This document shows, piece after piece, positions 8,079 to 14,594 of a stretch of 27,535 nucleotides of DNA. The translations under genes were made by a program, and so were the position numbers. The notes under the pieces were generated by a model. That model ran no database searches. It saw nothing but the letters and a program-made list of their open reading frames with translations, and had not been told where the DNA came from. The number at the start of each line of letters is the position of its first letter. Position 1 is the stretch's first letter. Where the stretch lies: the NCBI GenBank assembly GCA_900548745.1, contig URLQ01000025.1:1-27535 (forward strand), in the 5' to 3' direction. Origin of the DNA: an uncultured Prevotella sp. Its GTDB lineage: Bacteria; Bacteroidota; Bacteroidia; Bacteroidales; Bacteroidaceae.

Positions 8079-8735
8079 ATGAGAAACAGATTCATTAGAT
8101 TTATTTTTGTTTGTCTTTCTGTCATGCTGGCAGCGTCATGTGCTAAAGACAATGCCAGCGATAATGGAGATTATACCGGTGACGGTAAAGTCCTTATGAA
8201 GGTAAAGACGATGGCTGTGTCAGCAGGTGTGACGGAGATGAACGTGGCAAAGCCTATCTGTATCTATGTCTTTAATTCCTCCGACAAATGCGTGGCATTA
8301 AAGCATATTGCGGATGAGAGCGTTGAGGCTGACTTTAATCTTGAAGCTGGCACGTATAGGATATATGCTGTGGCAGGAGCAGACGACTCTAATTACATCT
8401 TGCCGAGTATGGATACGGCAACGCCACAGACCGTTGTCGCCCTTAAAGACGGACAGAAGCATACTGATATTATGTGTGCAAGCGAGACTGTCAGTCTGCA
8501 GGATGATCATGATGCGGAGGTGACATTGGAGATGAAACGCAAGGTGTTCAAACTCGTTTCTGTATGTGTTACCAATGTGCCGGAGGATGTTATAGACATC
8601 ACGGCAACCTTGATGCCGCTTTATGAGACGGTAAAGATTAACGGTGAGTACTCCGGAGAACAGGCAAAAGAAACTGTTTCCGTAAGCAGGGTAGGTAAGA
8701 CCGAACATGGAAGACTGATTGCGGATTGTTCTTGA
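8079..8735 (+). CDS. FimB/Mfa2-like lipoprotein, N-terminal fragment of a frameshifted gene
   Basis: I start at ATG 8079 (MRNRFIRFIFVCLSVMLAAS), because the lipobox LAASC then falls at C21 and an earlier GTG at 8073 adds nothing. The 218-residue product is a lipoprotein with a beta-rich region containing LEAGTYRIYAVAG and MPLYETVKINGEYSG, resembling anchoring or accessory subunits of Bacteroidales fimbriae (FimB/Mfa2 type). The frame stops at 8733-8735 in the middle of the conserved fold. The rest of the gene continues in another frame from about 8702. Adding a single A to GAACATGG at 8703-8710 would give a continuous reading KTETWKTDCGLFLMPS. The family assignment is by overall pattern and is moderate. 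A terminator precedes the gene; no consensus promoter was found. Confidence 0.65.
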   Translation: MRNRFIRFIFVCLSVMLAASCAKDNASDNGDYTGDGKVLMKVKTMAVSAGVTEMNVAKPICIYVFNSSDKCVALKHIADESVEADFNLEAGTYRIYAVAGADDSNYILPSMDTATPQTVVALKDGQKHTDIMCASETVSLQDDHDAEVTLEMKRKVFKLVSVCVTNVPEDVIDITATLMPLYETVKINGEYSGEQAKETVSVSRVGKTEHGRLIADCS

Positions 8736-9421
8736 TGCCTTCTGTTGGTAAGCCGGTATTACAGTTCGTCTTCACAACGAAGAAGGGTAAGAAGGTGTTT
8801 ACGACTGTTGGTGAGTCGGAGCTGACGGCAAACTACAAGGTTGAGCTGAATGTGGATTATGTTGGCGTGGCTAATCCGTCATTGAAGTGCATGATTAAAG
8901 GCGAAGAGTGGGGAGAGACAAAGCAATGGAATGTTACAGTAAACTCTTCAGAACTCGTTGACGAGGAGAATAACGGTGATAACGTGGAGACAGGCGATGC
9001 TCCTCAGGCTGGCAGCGTTTATAAGGGTTGCTATGTTCTGAAATCGAAAACGGAAGGAAACAAGACGGTGGTGACGCTGATTACGCCTAAGACTTTAAGT
9101 CAAGTTATATTTGGAGATGCAGATAAGGAAAGCGTAGTGGCAGCAGCCATTGCTAAGGTCGCCGTAGATGAAATAAGCGGATGGAGACTGCCTACAAAGG
9201 ATGAACTGCTGTGGGTATTTAACTCTGAAAATAAAGAAGGGATAAATAACGAACTTGATAAATTGAATTTCTCAGTCTTTTTTTTAGGTAAATATCTGTT
9301 TAGAGATGATGACGGTGCAATTAAAGCATATAATTCACGAACAGGCATAGTAGATGATATTCAGTCTACTTATAAATATGACCTTCGTCCTTTCGTAACA
9401 ATAGATTTCTATAAGGAATAA
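8735..9421 (+). CDS. FimB/Mfa2-like lipoprotein, C-terminal fragment of the same gene
   Basis: This frame continues the lipoprotein at 8079. It opens with MPSVGKPVLQFVFTTKKGKK and has an alternating hydrophobic beta pattern, without a signal peptide of its own. The later part contains SGWRLPTKDELLWVFN, like the WRLPT signature of DUF1566/Lcl-type C-terminal domains found in Bacteroidetes surface proteins, and it ends DLRPFVTIDFYKE. Its ATG overlaps the stop of the first fragment as TGATG, so coupled translation of two pieces is possible, although the cytoplasmic second piece would lack an export signal. I regard the two as one inactivated, phase-variable or mis-sequenced gene of about 447 residues. 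Confidence 0.6.
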   Translation: MPSVGKPVLQFVFTTKKGKKVFTTVGESELTANYKVELNVDYVGVANPSLKCMIKGEEWGETKQWNVTVNSSELVDEENNGDNVETGDAPQAGSVYKGCYVLKSKTEGNKTVVTLITPKTLSQVIFGDADKESVVAAAIAKVAVDEISGWRLPTKDELLWVFNSENKEGINNELDKLNFSVFFLGKYLFRDDDGAIKAYNSRTGIVDDIQSTYKYDLRPFVTIDFYKE

Positions 9422-9447
9422 ATAAAATTACGTAGTAGTCTATAAAG

Positions 9448-9495
9448 AAAAGACTTCCGTCAGACAGCCTGTTGGTAAACTGACGGAAGTCTTTT
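9448..9495 (+). terminator. Strong Rho-independent terminator after the fimbrial-type gene
   Basis: A perfect 16-bp stem, with AAGACTTCCGTCAG ending at 9463 and its complement at 9480-9495, encloses a 16-base loop and runs into T residues. It is 26 bases after the stop codon. Confidence 0.9.
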
Positions 9496-9572
9496 TATTG
9501 TCTTACCTTAAAAAATCATTGCAAAATAGCTTATTATTTGCATAAAAATAAAAAATGCCGAAATTTTTATAC

Positions 9573-9580
9573 TACCTTTG
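9573..9580 (+). promoter_or_regulatory. -7 promoter element for the PurF paralogue
   Basis: TACCTTTG fits TAnnTTTG and lies 41 bases before the ATG at 9622. No -33 element stands at the expected spacing. Confidence 0.45.
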
Positions 9581-9621
9581 TGCCCTATAACGCGAACTTA
9601 AAAAACATCAGGTAAAAAATT

Positions 9622-11052
9622 ATGGGAGGCATTTTCGGAACTATTTCCAAGAAAAGCTGTGTGGCAGACCTGTTCTACGGTACTGACTACAATTCACATC
9701 TCGGCACACGTCGAGGAGGTATGGCAACGTATAGTAAGGAGAAAGGTTTTGTCCGCTCCATCCACAATCTTGAGAATTCTTATTTCAGAACTAAGTTTGA
9801 GGCGAATCTCGACAAGTTTGATGGTGCTACATCCGGAATCGGAGTTATCAGTGATACGGATGCCCAGCCGTTGATAATGAATTCACATCTTGGCAGATTC
9901 GCCATCTGTACTGTTGCAAAGATTGTGAATATCAATGAACTTACCAAGGAATTACTTGACAAGAACATGCATTTTGCGGAAATGTCTTCGGGCAGTACTA
10001 ATCCAACGGAGCTTGTGGCACTGCTCATTATCCAGGGTAAGACTTTCAAAGAAGGTATAGAGAATGTGTTCCGCCATATCAAGGGATCATGTACGATGAT
10101 GATATTGACGGAAGAAGGCATAATCTGTGCTCGTGACAGTTGGGGACGTACACCTATTATAATAGGTAGGAAAGACGGAGCATACGCAGCGACGAGTGAA
10201 TCCACATCATTCCCTAACCTTGATTATGAGATAGAATATAATGTAGGTCCGGGAGAAATAGTGAAGATAACTGCAGACGGCATGGAGCAAGTTCGCAAGC
10301 CAAACAAAAAGATGCAGGTATGTTCCTTCCTTTGGGTATACTATGGCTTCCCTACATCAACGTATGAGGGCAAGAACGTGGAGCAGGTTCGTTTCGACAA
10401 CGGTTACAACCTTGCCAAGACAGATGATGTGGAAGTGGACTGTTGCAGTGGTATTCCTGATTCAGGCACGGGTATGGCAATGGGTTATGCTGCCGGTAAA
10501 GGGGTGCCTTACCAGCGTTGCATCGCCAAGTATACTCCTACATGGCCACGCTCTTTTACTCCTTCCAACCAGCAGATGCGTTCTCTCGTAGCAAAGATGA
10601 AGCTTATTCCTAACAAGGCAATGCTCAAGGGAAAGCGTGTGCTCTTCTGCGATGACTCCATTGTAAGAGGTACGCAGCTTAGAGACAACGTGAAGGTGTT
10701 GTTTGAGGCTGGACTGAAAGAGTGCCACATGCGTATCGCTTGTCCGCCGCTCGTTTATGGCTGTCCTTTCATTAATTTCACATCGTCAAAGAGCGATATG
10801 GAGCTTATCACACGACGCATGATAGAGCGTTTCGAGGGGGATGCCAACAAGAACCTTGACAAGTATGCCACAACGGATTCACCGGAGTATAAGAAGATGG
10901 TGGATGCTATAGCAAAGGATTTAGGCTTGACATCGCTCAAGTTCAACACTATAGAGCAACTTATAGAAGCAATCGGACTGCCAAAATGTCAGGTTTGTAC
11001 GCATTGCTTTGATGGAAGCAGCTTGTATTCTCTTGACGGAAACGTAGAATAA
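9622..11052 (+). CDS. Amidophosphoribosyltransferase (PurF) paralogue with degenerate glutaminase site
   Basis: The 476-residue protein aligns end to end with B. subtilis-type glutamine PRPP amidotransferase. The PRPP loop VLFCDDSIVRGTQ (340-352) is intact. The four iron-sulfur cysteines of the B. subtilis enzyme have counterparts at C234, C381, C459 and C462. The N-terminal glutaminase half is altered: the start is MGGIFG rather than MCGI, so the nucleophile Cys is Gly2. The oxyanion motif HNGN corresponds to TVAK (97-100), and the usual HVRYST is VISDTD. It therefore should not hydrolyse glutamine. It might use free ammonia to make phosphoribosylamine, or have another PRPP-dependent or regulatory role. 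I recall similar MGG-starting paralogues in other Bacteroidetes, which would make it a conserved variant rather than decay. It stands alone, with no other purine genes nearby. Confidence 0.88.
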   Translation: MGGIFGTISKKSCVADLFYGTDYNSHLGTRRGGMATYSKEKGFVRSIHNLENSYFRTKFEANLDKFDGATSGIGVISDTDAQPLIMNSHLGRFAICTVAKIVNINELTKELLDKNMHFAEMSSGSTNPTELVALLIIQGKTFKEGIENVFRHIKGSCTMMILTEEGIICARDSWGRTPIIIGRKDGAYAATSESTSFPNLDYEIEYNVGPGEIVKITADGMEQVRKPNKKMQVCSFLWVYYGFPTSTYEGKNVEQVRFDNGYNLAKTDDVEVDCCSGIPDSGTGMAMGYAAGKGVPYQRCIAKYTPTWPRSFTPSNQQMRSLVAKMKLIPNKAMLKGKRVLFCDDSIVRGTQLRDNVKVLFEAGLKECHMRIACPPLVYGCPFINFTSSKSDMELITRRMIERFEGDANKNLDKYATTDSPEYKKMVDAIAKDLGLTSLKFNTIEQLIEAIGLPKCQVCTHCFDGSSLYSLDGNVE

Positions 11053-11146
11053 GCATTGTTTCGCTTGCTTTATGTCAATTGATGTCATCGCTTTTTGACG
11101 GAAATCAATAAACAGCATATATCTTTAAAGTTTAGGGATGATAATA

Positions 11147-11177
11147 TTGTGTGCGAACACAAATAGCATTATCTTTG
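11147..11177 (+). promoter_or_regulatory. Promoter of the 30-residue peptide gene
   Basis: TATCTTTG at 11170-11177 is a consensus -7 element, with TTGTG at 11147-11151 18 bases upstream. It predicts a start near 11184 and a leader of almost 90 bases. This is one of the best promoter matches in the window. Confidence 0.65.
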
Positions 11178-11271
11178 CATTAGAAAAAACGAAAAAGGTA
11201 TTAGAAAAGCTGCAATGAGAGCAGCATGTAAAAAGATTGTTTAACGATAACTAAAAGAAAGGAAACAAATT

Positions 11272-11364
11272 ATGATGACATTTATGTTAGTAACAGCAAG
11301 TGTAGTTGCATTCGCAGTATTGGCAAGTGTAGGTATGAACATTGGTATGAAGCTTTACAAGTAA
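11272..11364 (+). CDS. Small single-helix membrane peptide, 30 residues
   Basis: The frame MMTFMLVTASVVAFAVLASV continues GMNIGMKLYK and stops at 11362-11364. Residues 4-25 are one uninterrupted hydrophobic helix, followed by a basic end (K27, K30), so an inner-membrane peptide with its C-terminus in the cytoplasm is expected. A purine-rich GAAAGGAAAC lies 6 bases before the ATG, unusually good for this genome. A promoter (11147-11177) and a terminator (11408-11450) enclose only this frame, which is the main reason to believe it. I recognise no family. It could be a small subunit of a membrane complex, a regulatory peptide or, less likely, a type I toxin (no antisense RNA promoter was seen). 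The alternative is that the transcript is a non-coding RNA. Confidence 0.6.
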   Translation: MMTFMLVTASVVAFAVLASVGMNIGMKLYK

Positions 11365-11407
11365 TTCTGAATTGACGAAAAAGAGAAAGATTACATTTTA
11401 ATAAGAG

Positions 11408-11450
11408 AAGCGGTAGAAGAACGATTTAGGTCGTTTTCCTACCGCTTTTT
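11408..11450 (+). terminator. Rho-independent terminator after the small peptide gene
   Basis: AAGCGGTAG (11408-11416) pairs with CTACCGCTT (11439-11447). The inner GAACGA pairs with TCGTTT across a 6-base loop, and T residues follow. It also stands between the peptide gene and the convergent regulator gene ending at 11467. Confidence 0.85.
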
Positions 11451-11466
11451 ACATAATGTATTTTTT

Positions 11467-11760
11467 CTACTTAGGACTAATATCAATATAGCTTTTCAAC
11501 ACATCGACGTATTCCTCGAACGCCTTACGGCCTTTCTCTGTGATGTGGCAAAGCGTACATGGGCGTTTGCCCTTGAAGGTTTTTTCGACCTCAATGTAGT
11601 TCGCCGCTGAGAGTTTGTCTATCTGCACACTCAAGTTGCCCGCCGTGGCTCCCGTCTGTTCCTTAATGTACGGAAACTCAGCCTCGTCGGCACTGATGAG
11701 CAACGACATGACGGCCAGTCGCAACTCGGAGTGCAGCAGTGGGTCTAATGGTTTGTACAT
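11467..11760 (-). CDS. Small winged-helix transcriptional regulator
   Basis: The 97-residue protein is a single winged helix-turn-helix domain. It starts MYKPLDPLLHSELRLAVMSL, a pattern typical of the HTH_34/MarR-ArsR-like regulators. The recognition helix lies around TGATAGNLSVQIDKLSAANY (38-57), and the wing around VEKTFKGKRPCTLCHITEKG. C73 and C76 in PCTLC are a notable pair in the wing and could respond to redox state or metal, which is speculation. It is the second gene of an operon, 12 bases after the stop of the membrane protein gene at 11773. Such regulators next to a small membrane protein often control their own operon. Confidence 0.85.
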   Translation of the reverse strand: MYKPLDPLLHSELRLAVMSLLISADEAEFPYIKEQTGATAGNLSVQIDKLSAANYIEVEKTFKGKRPCTLCHITEKGRKAFEEYVDVLKSYIDISPK

Positions 11761-11772
11761 GACTGCGTCTTC

Positions 11773-12399
11773 TTACTTCTTATTTTGTATAAAAATTGCC
11801 ACACCTGGCACAATCAGACCTATCAAGGCAACGACGGCCATCACATAGAGTTGTGTATGGTCTTGGAAGTGTAATGCCCCGAAGAATCCACCGAATCCTG
11901 CTATAAGACCACATGCTTGAATGATACGGTTGCGGAGGACCAGACCTGTGATGGTCGTACCCATCCCAAAACACAGGGAGATGATGCTGGTGATACAGCC
12001 AGCGGCATACACTTTGGGTATGATTAGCTCCAATGGCAACATTCCGCTGCAGATAAAGCCGAAAATCATTCCTACACCGCAGCAGAATATGCCAAATGTT
12101 GCCCAGACATAGCTGATGGTATTCCCCACAAAGGTTGTCGGAACCCTCTCTCTTCGCTTGTCAATTATCCTGTCTCCTGCTAAGCCCACTATCCACAATA
12201 TGGCCCAGAGCATATTCCATATTGGTCCGCCATGGTTTTTCCAAAGGTAGGCGATGAACAGTGAGAATATGATTACACAAAGCCCCCACCATATGAGCGG
12301 TATTGCAGAATTCTTGTTAATAGTGCGTTGACTACGCTCTATAGATTCTCTGATGATCTCCAGACTGCGCTCGGCAGTCAGATTGCTTTTTTCTTCCAT
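11773..12399 (-). CDS. Multi-helix membrane protein of unknown function
   Basis: I start at the ATG at 12399 (MEEKSNLTAERSLEIIRESI), which has AAAAGAAC just upstream; an in-frame ATG at 12426 adds nine residues without support. The 208-residue protein has a charged amphipathic N-terminal region (1-35), then about five or six hydrophobic segments: a pair near 36-75, a pair near 95-135, and a final set near 140-200. It ends in NKK. I recognise no catalytic motif. It is co-transcribed with the winged-helix regulator downstream, an arrangement common in Bacteroidetes for small stress-response or envelope modules. Its promoter is at 12505-12536. Confidence 0.75.
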   Translation of the reverse strand: MEEKSNLTAERSLEIIRESIERSQRTINKNSAIPLIWWGLCVIIFSLFIAYLWKNHGGPIWNMLWAILWIVGLAGDRIIDKRRERVPTTFVGNTISYVWATFGIFCCGVGMIFGFICSGMLPLELIIPKVYAAGCITSIISLCFGMGTTITGLVLRNRIIQACGLIAGFGGFFGALHFQDHTQLYVMAVVALIGLIVPGVAIFIQNKK

Positions 12400-12504
12400 T
12401 GTTCTTTTGTTTTGGATGTTACACACTTTGTTTTCTTGTTCTCTGGGCTCATCCTGACTCCTGCAGAAAGCCGGGATTCAGCCTAATGTGTTCGAATCAC
12501 GATG

Positions 12505-12536
12505 CAAATATAAATAAGTTTATAAAGTAAACCAAA
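12505..12536 (-). promoter_or_regulatory. Promoter of the membrane protein/regulator operon
   Basis: On the minus strand, TATATTTG (12512 to 12505) is preceded by TTTG (12536 to 12533) with exactly 20 bases between them, matching both consensus elements and their spacing. The leader to the ATG at 12399 is about 100 bases. Confidence 0.7.
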
Positions 12537-12827
12537 TTATTCCGTAAATAATTTAGCTTATAGCTTATCTTTTAACAATTTAAGAGGAAAGAATAAGCCT
12601 TTACGTCAAAATAACGGTAATCAGAGAAACAACTTGTGCCTTTATCAACAGAGAATAAATGGTGTGCGATTTGTTTGTTTGTCCAACACCCATGCAATCA
12701 CCTTTCATCGCCTCAGATAGTGCTGTTTTCTTGATATTACAACAGTCTGAATATAATTGACAGGGGACAGGAAAGAACTTCACGTGATTAAATCTTAATA
12801 TATGTCTGCCGTTACCCTCTTGAAAAC

Positions 12828-12910
12828 GTCGCAAAATATGCGGTATTTTACAGGTTTATTTGGCGATTCGACATTATTTGATTATTTTTGTCGCAGAATA
12901 TGCGGTGTTT
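12828..12910. repeat. Pair of 21-base direct repeats upstream of the fic gene
   Basis: GTCGCAAAATATGCGG at 12828-12843 (extending to 12848) recurs as GTCGCAGAATATGCGG at 12890-12905 (extending to 12910), with two A-to-G differences over 21 bases and starts 62 bases apart. The second copy overlaps TATTTTTG (12883-12890), a possible additional -7 element. The core TTTGTCGCA appears again at the main fic promoter (12993-13001). The rest of the 12540-12980 interval holds no convincing gene. The repeats may be operator sites; this is inference. Confidence 0.55.
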
Positions 12911-12963
12911 AATGCTATCCTTTAAATAAGATAGGCTGCACCTCAGCAAAAACTCAAGCGAGC

Positions 12964-12996
12964 TTGGCTTTTTGCATTCGGTTTGCACTATCTTTG
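12964..12996 (+). promoter_or_regulatory. Promoter of the fic gene
   Basis: TATCTTTG at 12989-12996 lies 23 bases before the ATG at 13019. TTGG at 12964-12967 is at a fitting distance (21 bases) for the -33 element. The leader would be only about 15 bases. Confidence 0.6.
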
Positions 12997-13018
12997 TCGC
13001 ACATAGAACAAATACATT

Positions 13019-14308
13019 ATGTATATACACGAAAGAGATAATTGGACAAACTTCCGTTGGGATGCTTCTGAAGTATCAAACCTTCAGGAAATAGTATGTC
13101 GTAAGCAAGGTTTGCTTTACGGCAGATTGAGCTCGCTTGGCTTTGACAGCAAACTCAGAGCCATGGCAGAGAACTTGACACATGATGTAGTATATTCTTC
13201 AGAAATTGAAGGTGTACGTCTGAATGAGGAGCAGGTACGTTCTTCAATCGCCAGAAAACTCGGAATTGAAAACGTGAAATATACGGCACCTTCACACTAT
13301 GTTGACTCTGTGGTTAGCGTAATGCTCGAAGCCGTGCAGAACTATGACCAGCCTCTCTGTAAGGAAAAACTGTGCGCTTGGCAAGCGGCTTTCTTCCCAA
13401 CCGGTTTTAGCGAAGGTAGCCAAATAGAGATTGGACAATACCGAACAAACGAGGAACATATTGTTAGCGGAATGTTTGGTCGTGAGAAGGTGCATTATGT
13501 AGCCCCTTCTCCTAATCTTGTAGAAAGCGAGATGCAAAAGTTTATAGCTTGGTTTGATGGCGAAGACACAGGGGGGAGTGTTGTCCGTTCAGCCATAGCC
13601 CATTTCTGGTTTGTAAGCATACATCCTTTCGAAGATGGCAATGGTCGACTGGCTCGCATTCTTTCTGACATGCTTCTTGCACGAGGAGAGAAGAGCGAGT
13701 TGCGTTTCTATAATATATCATCTCAAATAAATAAAGACAAAAACCACTATTACGACATTCTGGAACGTATGCAACGTGGCGATGGAGACATCACAGAATG
13801 GCTGGTATGGTATATGAAGAAACTGATTGATGCGCTCGATGAAGCAGAAACCATTGTTACCACCATCTTAAACAAAAGTTTCTTTTGGCAGAAGGCTGCA
13901 TCCATACCTATGACAGAGCGACAAACACAAATGCTCAACCTCTTCCTTGATGGCTATGAAGCAAAGATAACATCAAAGACTTGGGCATCATTGGCTAAGT
14001 GTTCCAAAGACACCGCCCTACGCGACATACAAGACCTCGTAAGCAAGAACATATTGTTAGAAGACATTCCAGGAGCCAAACGTCCAAGCTATTCCATTGT
14101 CTTTGATGCAGAGGACCTCACTCTGTTCTTTACCGATGTAAATGTTACTCAAGAGAATGGCATACCATATCTCAATGCCATGTTTAAAGGTCATAGAAAA
14201 GTTTGTGAAAGAATATTGCCACTCGATGCAGAGCGTTACCAAAAGGGAGATTTGCCTCTGTCTAATCTGCTCAATAAGTACTGCTCGTATTTGATGGCCA
14301 ACGATTAG
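13019..14308 (+). CDS. Fic family protein, class II (self-inhibited adenylyltransferase type)
   Basis: The 429-residue protein carries the Fic catalytic motif HPFEDGNGR at H202-R210, with the essential His and the phosphate-binding loop intact. An inhibitory helix of the form S/T-x-x-x-E-G lies before the domain: S60 to E64-G65 in SSEIEG. This is the class II arrangement, where the Glu blocks ATP binding. An N-terminal region (1-90, MYIHERDNWTNFRWD) fits DUF4172/Fic_N. A C-terminal winged-helix-like part follows (about 295-350, TERQTQMLNLFLDGYEAKIT). Fic enzymes transfer AMP from ATP to Ser, Thr or Tyr of target proteins. No small antitoxin gene stands beside it, consistent with self-inhibition. 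The C-terminal helix-turn-helix may allow DNA binding and autoregulation through the upstream repeats. Confidence 0.92.
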   Translation: MYIHERDNWTNFRWDASEVSNLQEIVCRKQGLLYGRLSSLGFDSKLRAMAENLTHDVVYSSEIEGVRLNEEQVRSSIARKLGIENVKYTAPSHYVDSVVSVMLEAVQNYDQPLCKEKLCAWQAAFFPTGFSEGSQIEIGQYRTNEEHIVSGMFGREKVHYVAPSPNLVESEMQKFIAWFDGEDTGGSVVRSAIAHFWFVSIHPFEDGNGRLARILSDMLLARGEKSELRFYNISSQINKDKNHYYDILERMQRGDGDITEWLVWYMKKLIDALDEAETIVTTILNKSFFWQKAASIPMTERQTQMLNLFLDGYEAKITSKTWASLAKCSKDTALRDIQDLVSKNILLEDIPGAKRPSYSIVFDAEDLTLFFTDVNVTQENGIPYLNAMFKGHRKVCERILPLDAERYQKGDLPLSNLLNKYCSYLMAND

Positions 14309-14321
14309 GAACATAACATTA

Positions 14322-14508
14322 AACCCAAATCGGTCATTAGGTCGTTAAATGTATTTTTTTACAACTGCTTGCTGTATTTTGCTTCTTATAAGGCGTCTTT
14401 TGTTCGTTTTTAATTCGCAATAGCTCGCTATTACTCATTAAAAGCCAAATAAAATCCACTCTTCTAAAAAAGCAAAATACAAGCAAGCCCTAATGACCGA
14501 TTTTGGTT
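14322..14508. mobile_element. MITE-like element with terminal inverted repeats, complete copy (187 bp)
   Basis: The left end AACCCAAATCGGTCATTAGG is matched, with one mismatch, by the inverted right end at 14489-14508. Inside, GCTTGCTGTATTTTGCTT (left) pairs with the inverted AAGCAAAATACAAGCAAG (right), so the arms extend over about 45 bases. The centre has a further hairpin, AATAGC-TC-GCTATT (14420-14433), flanked by TTTTAAT and ATTAAAA. No coding capacity. TTAA-like bases flank both ends and may be the target site. A truncated copy lies at 19839-19983. Confidence 0.7.
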
Positions 14509-14537
14509 AAAAGCCCTGATTTGGACTGGGCTTTTAA
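14507..14537. terminator. Bidirectional terminator between fic and the AmpG-type permease gene
   Basis: TTAAAAGCCC (14507-14516) and GGGCTTTTAA (14528-14537) are perfectly complementary, with an 11-base loop and A/T tracts on both sides. It lies between two convergent genes and overlaps the end of the inverted-repeat element by two bases. Confidence 0.7.
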
Positions 14538-14594
14538 TATAGGTAGACTTTATTGTATTTTCTGTTTTTCTTATTTGCAAGATATATTCTTCCG

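Noticed and set aside
11078..11109. A possible terminator after the PurF paralogue (ATTGAT-GTCA against TGAC-GGAA-ATCAAT)
   Set aside because: The stem has a 4-base bulge and is not followed by a T-run, so I did not list it as a terminator.
12601..12834. A 77-codon minus-strand frame in the gap before fic
   Set aside because: No promoter, no recognisable domain, and it overlaps one of the direct repeats. Coding is unsupported.
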